Shown here in pieces: positions 1 to 5,474 of a DNA stretch of 5,474 bases. Source of the DNA: Clostridia bacterium (lineage in GTDB: Bacteria > Bacillota_A > Clostridia > Oscillospirales > CAG-382); assembly GCA_017615235.1 (NCBI GenBank), contig JAGAAM010000102.1:1-5474 (forward strand), given 5' to 3'. The notes below the pieces were generated by a model. It saw nothing but the letters and a program-made list of their open reading frames with translations, was not told the origin of the DNA and did no database searches. Made by a program: the position numbers and the translations under genes. Numbering within the stretch: the first letter of the stretch is position 1; every line of letters begins with the position of its first letter.

Positions 1-2186
1 GTTCGCCGCTGTTTCTCGTGCCCCAGAAGGATGCTTCGGTCAACGACCCGGAGGAGCGCGATCTGTTAAGGGTCGGCGTTATCGCAAGGATCGTTCATTC
101 AACGCGCCTTAAAGACGGCGGATATCAGGTGCTAGTCGAGGGACTGACCCGTGCCGATCGCGGAAAGACGGTCATCAGCGACGATATAATCCTTGCCGAA
201 GCAAAGGAACGCCGGATTACGAAAATGCCTACGTATACGCAGGAACGCCTCGCTTCCCGCAGACTATACGACGTATTCGGGCAATATCTCCAGTACGTTT
301 CCAAACCTTCTGAGGAGATCATCGAGGAAGCCCGACGCATACGCGACAACTCGACTCTTGCGGATTTTCTTGCGAACAATTTTCTGGTCAACTTCGAAGA
401 ACGCCGTCAGATACTTGAGGAATTTGATACTTTAAAACGCATAGATAAACTTTGCCGGATCTTCCAGAAAGATATCGAGCTTATGAATCTTGAAGGAAAC
501 ATCCAGCAAAAGGTCAGATACAACCTTTCCAAACAGCAAAGGGAGGCTTACCTGCGCGAGCAGATGCGCGCCATCAAAGCCGAACTCGGCGAAAGCGGCG
601 CGGACGACATTGAGGACGCGGACGAATACTACCGCGCTATAGAAGATGCCAAACTGCCTGATCAGGTAAAAGAAAAACTGCTTGAAGAAAACGCCAAACT
701 TGCGAAAATGCCGTTCGGGACTCCCGAAGCGACCGTAATAAGAAATTATATCGAGACCTGTCTTGAACTGCCCTGGACAAAAAAGACGAAGGACAGGCTT
801 GATATTTCGGTCGCAAGAAAGATACTCGACAAAGATCACGACGGTATCCAGAAGGTCAAGGAACGTATCCTCGAATTCCTTGCGGTAAAACAGCTCAATC
901 CCGATCTTAAAGGGCAGATACTCTGCTTCGTCGGCCCTCCCGGCGTCGGAAAAACTTCTGTCGCCAAGTCGATAGCGTCCGCTACGAACCGCAGATTCGC
1001 TCGGATATCGCTCGGCGGAATCCGTGACGAAGCGGAGATAAGAGGCCACAGAAGGACCTATATCGGTTCGATGCCCGGCAGGATAATCAACGCGTTGAAA
1101 CTCGCCGGAACGATTAACCCGGTAATACTGTTTGACGAGCTGGATAAACTCGCAAACGATATGCACGGCGACCCTACGAGCGCGATGCTCGAGGTGCTCG
1201 ACCCGGAGCAGAACTGCGCTTTCCGCGATAATTTCATCGAGATACCCGTCGATCTTTCGGGCTGTCTGTTCATAGCCACCGCGAATACCACTTCTACGAT
1301 CCCGCCGGCGCTGCTCGACAGGCTCGAAGTCATATATATGGACAGCTATTCGGATGAAGAAAAGCTGGCTATTGCAAAGCATCACCTTATCCCGAAACAA
1401 CTTAAAATGCACGGCTTGAAGGCTTCTCAGTGCCGTATATCCGACGCCGCCGTAAGGGAACTCATTACTTCTTACACGAAAGAAAACGGCGTACGCGGTC
1501 TTGAAAGGGAAATAGCGTCGCTATGCCGCAAATCGGCGATGAAGATCGTCGAAGGTGAAAAGAAGATCTCGATCGGCGTTCCGGCTGTCAAAGAATTGCT
1601 CGGACCCGAAAAGTTCATTCCCGACAAGATCTACGATTCCGACCAGATCGGCATAGTAAACGGACTTGCCTGGACTTCTTTGGGCGGCGAGATGCTTCGC
1701 GTTGAAGTAAGCTCGATGAAGGGCAGCGGAAAGCTTGAACTGACAGGTCAGCTAGGCGACGTCATGAAAGAGAGCGCAAGGGCGGCCGTCAGCTATATCC
1801 GCAAGCACTGCGAGGAACTAAATGTGCCAGAGGATTTTTATAACAATCTCGATATCCATATCCACGTTCCCGAAGGCGCTATCCCTAAAGACGGGCCTTC
1901 CGCTGGCATCACTATCGCCACCGCTCTCGTCAGCGAGCTTACCGGCAGGACGGTAAAGCAGGATATCTGTATGACCGGCGAAATAACTCTTACCGGGCGC
2001 GTACTCGCTATCGGCGGACTGAAAGAAAAGTCGATGGCCGCTTACAGATGCGGCGCGAAGACCGTCATTATCCCCGCGGAGAACGAACCTGATATCTCCG
2101 AATTCGACGAGGAGGTCAGAAACGCGTTGAAATTCATCCCCGTTAAACACATTTCCGAGGTGCTTTCGATCGCGTTGAACAAATAG
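1..2186 (+). CDS. lon: ATP-dependent serine protease Lon (LonA type), 5'-truncated by the window edge
   Basis: Cytoplasmic AAA+ protease that unfolds and degrades damaged and selected regulatory proteins. The reading frame is open from position 3, and the codons before the GTG at 18 (S-P-L-F-L) fit the Lon N-domain, so that GTG is an internal valine; by comparison with E. coli Lon about 50 residues lie outside the window. Numbering from that valine: the substrate-binding N-domain and helical region cover roughly 1-260; Walker A GPPGVGKT is at 306-313, Walker B ends in D373-E374, the sensor-1 Asn is N423, the likely arginine finger is R435 (LLDRLEV) and the sensor-2 Arg is R493 (GVRGLERE). The protease domain (about 530-722) has the catalytic Ser628 in KDGPSAG and Lys671 in GGLKEK, 43 residues apart as in E. 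coli Lon. No frameshift or missing key residue was seen. It stops 1 nt before engB, with which it is probably co-transcribed; its promoter is not visible. Confidence 0.97.
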   Translation, partial: SPLFLVPQKDASVNDPEERDLLRVGVIARIVHSTRLKDGGYQVLVEGLTRADRGKTVISDDIILAEAKERRITKMPTYTQERLASRRLYDVFGQYLQYVSKPSEEIIEEARRIRDNSTLADFLANNFLVNFEERRQILEEFDTLKRIDKLCRIFQKDIELMNLEGNIQQKVRYNLSKQQREAYLREQMRAIKAELGESGADDIEDADEYYRAIEDAKLPDQVKEKLLEENAKLAKMPFGTPEATVIRNYIETCLELPWTKKTKDRLDISVARKILDKDHDGIQKVKERILEFLAVKQLNPDLKGQILCFVGPPGVGKTSVAKSIASATNRRFARISLGGIRDEAEIRGHRRTYIGSMPGRIINALKLAGTINPVILFDELDKLANDMHGDPTSAMLEVLDPEQNCAFRDNFIEIPVDLSGCLFIATANTTSTIPPALLDRLEVIYMDSYSDEEKLAIAKHHLIPKQLKMHGLKASQCRISDAAVRELITSYTKENGVRGLEREIASLCRKSAMKIVEGEKKISIGVPAVKELLGPEKFIPDKIYDSDQIGIVNGLAWTSLGGEMLRVEVSSMKGSGKLELTGQLGDVMKESARAAVSYIRKHCEELNVPEDFYNNLDIHIHVPEGAIPKDGPSAGITIATALVSELTGRTVKQDICMTGEITLTGRVLAIGGLKEKSMAAYRCGAKTVIIPAENEPDISEFDEEVRNALKFIPVKHISEVLSIALNK

Positions 2187-2187
2187 T

Positions 2188-2814
2188 ATGCAGATGTCGT
2201 TCGGCGATATAAACATACATAATACCGCGCTTGCGCTGACCGCCGGATCCGTGTCCCAGCATTTAAAAGCCGGAGCGCCGCAGATCGCGCTTTCCGGAAG
2301 ATCCAACGTCGGCAAAAGCTCGCTTATCAATTCGCTGCTCGGTCGGAAAAAACTTGCGAGAGTAAGCTCCGAACCGGGCAAAACCATCACGGTAAACTAT
2401 TATTCCGTCGATAAAAAGCTTTATCTCGTCGACCTACCGGGGTACGGATTCGCAAAGAGGTCTAAAGCCGATATATTGCGATGGTCCGCGCTTACGGAGA
2501 ACTATTTTTGCGAAAATTCCGCGCTTAAATGCGTTTTCCAGCTTATCGACGTCAAGATAGGCATCACCGACGACGACCGAATGATGCTCGATTACCTCAA
2601 GCATTACGGGATACCGTTCATTATCGTCGCCACGAAATGCGACAAGTTGAACAAGACCGATCTTAACAACTCCGTGAACCGAATAATCGCCGACAGGTCT
2701 TTAGATCCGGAAACACAGATCGTTTTATATTCGGCGACCAAGGATATCGGCAGGGAAGTCTTATGGAATAAGATCGTTCAGGCAGCAAACGGAGGATCCG
2801 ATGATCCACAGTAA
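2188..2814 (+). CDS. engB: Ribosome biogenesis GTPase EngB (YsxC/YihA)
   Basis: Small TRAFAC-class GTPase required for late assembly of the 50S ribosomal subunit; acts in the cytoplasm on pre-ribosomes. At 208 residues it has the usual family length. The G motifs are all present: G1 GRSNVGKSS (37-45), the G2/switch I region SSEPGKTITVNYY (60-72), G3 DLPGYGFAKRS (82-92), G4 TKCD (149-152) and G5 SA (182-183). The ATG at 2188 comes 1 nt after the lon stop with no clear Shine-Dalgarno sequence, so translation is probably coupled to lon; a second in-frame ATG two codons on (2194) is an alternative start, also without an obvious ribosome binding site. The lon-engB order is known from Bacillus and other Firmicutes. 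One mild oddity is Glu62 where the family usually has Thr (STPGKT). The 3' end overlaps lysA by 14 nt. Confidence 0.96.
   Translation: MQMSFGDINIHNTALALTAGSVSQHLKAGAPQIALSGRSNVGKSSLINSLLGRKKLARVSSEPGKTITVNYYSVDKKLYLVDLPGYGFAKRSKADILRWSALTENYFCENSALKCVFQLIDVKIGITDDDRMMLDYLKHYGIPFIIVATKCDKLNKTDLNNSVNRIIADRSLDPETQIVLYSATKDIGREVLWNKIVQAANGGSDDPQ
2791..2796 (+). promoter_or_regulatory. Ribosome binding site of lysA, inside the engB coding region
   Basis: GGAGGA, a near-perfect anti-16S match, lies 4 nt before the ATG at 2801 and within the last codons of engB. It fixes the lysA start and shows that lysA can recruit ribosomes itself although it overlaps engB. Confidence 0.85.
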
Positions 2815-4096
2815 TTTTAATATCAACGAAATCAATCATTTAACGTTCGCGGGCGCCGATTGCGTCGGTCTTGCGAAAAAATACGGTACTCCGCTTTACG
2901 TTATCGACGAGGATATGATCCGCGAAAACTGCAGGATCTACCGTTACTGTACCGAGAAGTATTTCGGCAGCGACAGCCTTCCGCTGTACGCCAGCAAAGC
3001 TTTATGCTGCAAAGAGATATATCGCATCCTCGCCGAAGAAGGAATAGGCGCAGACGTTGTATCGGCAGGCGAGATTTTTACCGCTATGAGCGTCGGATTT
3101 CCGGCCGACAGGATTTATTTCCACGGAAATAACAAGACCGCTAAGGAGATAGAATACGCTTTCGACTGCGGCATAGGCGCGTTTATAATCGATAATACAG
3201 ACGAGCTTTTTGCCGTTAACGAAGAGGCTTTGAAGAGAAACAAAGTCCAGAACGTGATGCTTCGCCTTTCTCCGGGCATCGATCCCCATACCTTCAAGGC
3301 TGTCATGACCGGCAGCGTTGATTCCAAATTCGGCGTGCCGATCGAGACCGGACAGGCTTTCGATTTCGTCAAATCTGCTTTGGGATGCAAAGGAATTAAC
3401 GTCGAAGGGATTCATTGCCATATCGGAAGCCAGATATTTGACGTCGATCCTTTCGTCGACGCCGCGAGGATAATGCTCGATTTTACCGTCGAGATCAGGA
3501 ATAAACTCGGATATACCTTTAAAAAAATAAACCTCGGCGGCGGTATCGGAGTGCGTTACGTGGAAAGCGATCCGAAGATCAATATCGGCGACGTTATGTT
3601 CGGTATAGGCTGCGCTCTTCAAGGACTTGTCGAAAGCCGCGGTCTGAAACCTCCGGTGTTTATGTTCGAAATGGGCAGATTCATCGTCGCCAACGCCGGT
3701 GCGACGCTTTATACCGTCGGTTCCGTAAAGCAAATAAAAGGCTACAAGAACTACGTCTGCATCGACGGAGGAATGACCGACAACCCGCGTTTCGCGCTGT
3801 ACGGTGCGAAACATACGGTCTATAACGCTTCCGACGCCTCCTGCACGAAACGTATAAAAGCGGATCTTGCCGGAAGGAACTGCGAAAGCGACGATCTTAT
3901 CGGTGAAGATATGGACCTTCCGGAATTCAAAAAAGACGATATCCTCGCTGTAGCGGTGACCGGCGCTTATAATTACACCATGGCTTCGAATTACAACAGA
4001 GTTCCGCGACCCGCTATGGTTTCGGTAAGCAAAGGCACAGAAAAGCTGATCGTAAAGCGAGAAACCTTTGAAGATATGATCAAAAATGAGGTTTGA
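2801..4096 (+). CDS. lysA: Diaminopimelate decarboxylase (LysA)
   Basis: PLP-dependent fold-III decarboxylase that converts meso-2,6-diaminopimelate to L-lysine and CO2, the last step of lysine biosynthesis, in the cytoplasm. The 431 residues match the usual length. The alanine-racemase-like TIM barrel comes first: the PLP Schiff-base lysine is K66 in LPLYASKA, followed by DVVSAGE (85-91) and FHGNNKT; HIGSQ starts at H207, and the phosphate-binding glycine loop is L-GGGIG (246-250). The C-terminal beta domain contains IDGGMTDNPR, the catalytic Cys361 in NCESDD, and Tyr390 in TGAYNYTMASNYN, a substrate/PLP contact in the family. This pattern, including CESDD, favours DAP decarboxylase over ornithine or arginine decarboxylases. 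One deviation is EMGRF at 290-294 where EPGRS is usual. The start is set by GGAGGA 4 nt upstream and overlaps engB by 14 nt, so the gene is probably the third in a lon-engB-lysA operon. No lysine riboswitch or separate promoter is apparent upstream. Confidence 0.95.
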   Translation: MIHSNFNINEINHLTFAGADCVGLAKKYGTPLYVIDEDMIRENCRIYRYCTEKYFGSDSLPLYASKALCCKEIYRILAEEGIGADVVSAGEIFTAMSVGFPADRIYFHGNNKTAKEIEYAFDCGIGAFIIDNTDELFAVNEEALKRNKVQNVMLRLSPGIDPHTFKAVMTGSVDSKFGVPIETGQAFDFVKSALGCKGINVEGIHCHIGSQIFDVDPFVDAARIMLDFTVEIRNKLGYTFKKINLGGGIGVRYVESDPKINIGDVMFGIGCALQGLVESRGLKPPVFMFEMGRFIVANAGATLYTVGSVKQIKGYKNYVCIDGGMTDNPRFALYGAKHTVYNASDASCTKRIKADLAGRNCESDDLIGEDMDLPEFKKDDILAVAVTGAYNYTMASNYNRVPRPAMVSVSKGTEKLIVKRETFEDMIKNEV

Positions 4097-4110
4097 AACT
4101 GATTTTTGTA

Positions 4111-4139
4111 TTGAAAAAGCCGCGTATTTATGTTACAAT
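4111..4139 (+). promoter_or_regulatory. Sigma-A-type promoter with extended -10
   Basis: The -35 box TTGAAA (4111-4116) and the -10 box TACAAT (4134-4139) are separated by exactly 17 nt, and a TGT extended -10 element (4131-4133) directly precedes the -10. Each hexamer differs from the consensus (TTGACA, TATAAT) at one position. Transcription should start near 4146, about 23 nt before the ATG at 4169. The surrounding DNA is AT-rich. No clear operator palindrome overlaps the boxes, so the promoter could be constitutive. Confidence 0.82.
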
Positions 4140-4154
4140 AAACTAAACTAAAAC

Positions 4155-4161
4155 AAAGGAG
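4155..4161 (+). promoter_or_regulatory. Ribosome binding site of the 4169 gene
   Basis: AAAGGAG lies 7 nt before the ATG at 4169, which is optimal spacing, and identifies that ATG as the start. Confidence 0.85.
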
Positions 4162-4168
4162 TATTCAA

Positions 4169-4723
4169 ATGGGACTTTTCGACAACATCAAGAATAAGGT
4201 CAACGAAACAGCCAACAATCTTTCCGGAAAGGGAAGTACAGACGTCGTATTTTCCAAACTCCCCGACACCTATGAAGAATTCATCGCTCTTCCTCAGGCC
4301 GCTCTTTCCACTCCCCAGGATGCTGCTGCGCTTACTGTTCTCGCGCTGTGCTTCTATCCTCAGGACAGGGAAGTCTGCTACAGGATGCTCGATTTCCTTC
4401 GCGGTCCGCGCCCTATGTCTCCGGCTGAAAAACAGTTCATCCGCGACAGATTCATGGACTACGATTACGTCGCCAGGTCTTATTTCAAAGGCGCCGTTCC
4501 AGCAAACGATTATCTCCCGACTGAACCATACACCATAACCGTCAGCACCAATCCTTATTCCTTCCAAGAACAGGGTTACGCAAAAATGTTTATCCGTTCC
4601 GGCGGCGCCGATACCGAACGCTCGGTCCAGCTTCGCCAGGCTAAAGACGGCAAGTGGTATCTTTGGGAACAGTTCCTGCTTGTCGGGATCCGCGCTCCCG
4701 AAAGCACCAATCCCTGGGCATAA
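4169..4723 (+). CDS. Conserved protein of unknown function, probably DUF6935-like
   Basis: A 184-residue, apparently cytoplasmic protein: no signal peptide or membrane helix is visible. The N-terminus (MGLFDNIKNKVNE, 1-13) reads as a short amphipathic helix, followed by a polar linker (about 14-26). The core starts with FSKLPDTYEEFIALPQAAL and a helical stretch (DAAALTVLALCFYP) and continues with LRGPRPMSPAEKQFIRDRF, an aromatic-rich stretch with YVARSYFKGAVP and NDY, YTITVSTNPYS, and a beta-rich end with FIRSGGAD, KWYLWEQFLL and a terminal NPWA. From memory this resembles a family found mainly in Clostridia and named DUF6935; that name is a recollection, not a search result. No catalytic motif is recognisable. 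The gene has its own near-consensus promoter, a strong ribosome binding site and a terminator, so it looks like a monocistronic and probably well expressed unit, apart from possible lysA read-through. Function is unknown. Confidence 0.85.
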   Translation: MGLFDNIKNKVNETANNLSGKGSTDVVFSKLPDTYEEFIALPQAALSTPQDAAALTVLALCFYPQDREVCYRMLDFLRGPRPMSPAEKQFIRDRFMDYDYVARSYFKGAVPANDYLPTEPYTITVSTNPYSFQEQGYAKMFIRSGGADTERSVQLRQAKDGKWYLWEQFLLVGIRAPESTNPWA

Positions 4724-4739
4724 AACCGCATAAAAATTT

Positions 4740-4769
4740 AAGGTCTGCCTTGAACGGCAGACCTTTTTT
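4740..4769 (+). terminator. Rho-independent terminator, probably bidirectional
   Basis: A perfect 10-bp inverted repeat, AAGGTCTGCC (4740-4749) and GGCAGACCTT (4756-4765), encloses a 6-nt loop (TTGAAC). On the + strand a run of six T (4764-4769) follows, ending the gene at 4169-4723. On the - strand the hairpin is followed by AAATTTTTA (4739-4731), a weaker T tract, and sits right after the stop codon at 4771-4773. It therefore probably ends both convergent genes. Confidence 0.9.
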
Positions 4770-4770
4770 C

Positions 4771-5474
4771 TTATTTGAACAGTTCCAGGAACTTCGGTTC
4801 ATTTGCGGTGAACGATTTACCGGAAAGATAATTCAGCGTCGGATAATCGCTTATATCGCGGAACTCGAGCCGGAAAGCGCACAAAGCCTGGTGATCAAAT
4901 CCTTTCTCGCGGTCTTCCTTGTTGACGGCGTATTTTCCGTCGCCTAAAAGGGGATTACCGATATGAGCAAAGCTTGCGCGTATCTGGTGAGTCCTTCCGG
5001 TAACGAGTTCTATCTCGACCAAAGACAGTTTTCTGTCGGCGGAAACGGAAACGGTCCTGTATAGCGTTACGGCGGTCTTGACTCCGGAGTTTATGCGTTT
5101 ATCACGAACCCTTACTATATTATTAGCGGAGTCTTTTTCAAGTAAAAGACTGATCTCACCTTCTAAAGGCTTCGGAACGCCGTGCAGAGCAGCCAGATAT
5201 GTTTTCTTAACGCAGCGATGCTTGATTATTTCGTTCATCTCGCGTAAAGCAGAAGCGTTTTTGGCGGCAATCACAAGGCCCTGCGTATTTCGGTCGATGC
5301 GGTTGCACAGAGCGGGCGCAAAAGAATTCTCGGCCGAAGGATCGTATTCGCCGTTATCGTAGAGATAAGCCTTGATCCTTCCGATCAGAGTATCTTCCGC
5401 GGAATCGTCGCTTTCCGAATGGACGATAAGACCTGAGGGTTTATCGACGATGATGATATTCTCATCCTGATATA
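4771..5474 (-). CDS. RluA-family rRNA pseudouridine synthase, 5'-truncated by the window edge
   Basis: Enzyme that isomerises specific uridines to pseudouridine, most likely in 23S rRNA (RluC/RluD-type). The frame is open from the right edge (codon at 5472) to the TAA at 4773-4771, 233 codons; a GTG at 5274 is internal, because conserved family sequence lies upstream of it. Visible in order: YQDENIIIVDKPSGLIVH at the right edge, matching the family opening (YEDEx-IIVVDKP-GL-VH); the catalytic-Asp motif CNRIDRNTQGLVIAAKN (Asp codon 5293-5295; HRLDxxTSG in many relatives); VKKTYLAALHG; and GRTHQIRASFAHIGNPLLGDGKYA (GRTHQIR at 4978-4998). Relatives of about 300 residues carry an N-terminal S4 RNA-binding domain, which would lie beyond the window. 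Which uridine is modified, and hence the exact rlu name, cannot be decided from the sequence. The gene converges on 4169-4723 and shares its terminator; its promoter is not visible. Confidence 0.93.
   Translation of the reverse strand, partial: YQDENIIIVDKPSGLIVHSESDDSAEDTLIGRIKAYLYDNGEYDPSAENSFAPALCNRIDRNTQGLVIAAKNASALREMNEIIKHRCVKKTYLAALHGVPKPLEGEISLLLEKDSANNIVRVRDKRINSGVKTAVTLYRTVSVSADRKLSLVEIELVTGRTHQIRASFAHIGNPLLGDGKYAVNKEDREKGFDHQALCAFRLEFRDISDYPTLNYLSGKSFTANEPKFLELFK

Larger units (their letters stand above)
1..4096 (+). other. Probable lon-engB-lysA operon
   Basis: Three same-strand genes are separated by 1 nt (lon/engB) and by a 14-nt overlap (engB/lysA), with no terminator hairpin or intergenic promoter between them. 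This is inferred from spacing only. The promoter and any heat-shock operator lie left of the window, so regulation cannot be read here. No clear rho-independent hairpin follows lysA, so some read-through into the next gene is possible. Confidence 0.75.

Noticed and set aside
18..20. GTG as the start of lon
   Set aside because: In-frame codons before it continue Lon N-domain sequence (PLFLVPQKDAS resembles the family's LVAQKEAS region), so it is an internal valine and the gene starts outside the window.
432..1412. 326-codon open frame on the minus strand opposite lon
   Set aside because: It lies fully antisense to conserved Lon sequence including the AAA+ motifs, has no recognisable domain, and is explained by codon bias of the coding strand.
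1818..2390. 190-codon minus-strand frame spanning the lon/engB junction
   Set aside because: It is antisense to the Lon catalytic site and the EngB G1 motif, with no domain and no ribosome binding site noted.
3002..3814. 270-codon open frame on the minus strand opposite lysA
   Set aside because: It is antisense to well-conserved LysA and its translation shows no known motif; it is a shadow frame.
4103..4118. TTTTT-gtattga-type inverted repeat after lysA as a terminator
   Set aside because: The stem would be only five A-T pairs and no T tract follows; the A run is better explained as part of the -35 region of the promoter.
4097..4168. Riboswitch or small RNA in the lysA to unknown-gene gap
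   Set aside because: The gap is only 72 nt, is filled by a promoter and a ribosome binding site, and leaves a leader of about 23 nt with no structure.
5272..5274. GTG as the start of the minus-strand pseudouridine synthase
   Set aside because: The catalytic Asp motif and the DKPSGL segment lie upstream in the same open frame, so the gene extends past the right edge.
1..5474. Mobile element, phage, defence or other novel system
   Set aside because: No transposase, integrase, terminal repeats, CRISPR-like arrays or defence-type domains were seen, and the gene content is housekeeping with uniform composition.

Overview
This is an ordinary, densely packed chromosomal segment, most likely from a member of the Firmicutes, class Clostridia (probably an uncultured anaerobe). 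The evidence is the lon followed directly by engB (ysxC) order known from Firmicutes, a diaminopimelate decarboxylase with clostridial-looking sequence, strong GGAGG-type ribosome binding sites, and a small protein resembling a conserved clostridial family of unknown function. Base composition looks close to balanced and similar across the window. No phage, transposon, CRISPR, tRNA or rRNA signal was found.

Layout. Positions 1-4096 hold a tight co-directional (+) block: the ATP-dependent protease Lon (its first ~50 residues lie left of the window), the ribosome-assembly GTPase EngB starting 1 nt after the lon stop, and lysA, whose start overlaps the engB stop by 14 nt. These three are very probably one operon whose promoter lies left of the window. 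A 72-nt gap (4097-4168) then carries a near-consensus sigma-A promoter with an extended -10 element and a good ribosome binding site. It drives a 184-residue protein of unknown function (4169-4723). A hairpin with T tracts on both sides (4740-4769) ends this gene and also serves the convergent minus-strand gene. That gene encodes an RluA-family rRNA pseudouridine synthase whose 5' end runs off the right edge.

How the genes relate. Lon (protein quality control), EngB (50S subunit assembly) and the pseudouridine synthase (probably 23S rRNA modification) are housekeeping functions around protein synthesis and turnover. LysA (last step of lysine synthesis) is metabolically unrelated and seems to ride on the lon-engB transcript, with no room for its own promoter or lysine riboswitch. 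I see no convincing previously undescribed system. The most open question is the independently promoted unknown gene at 4169-4723.
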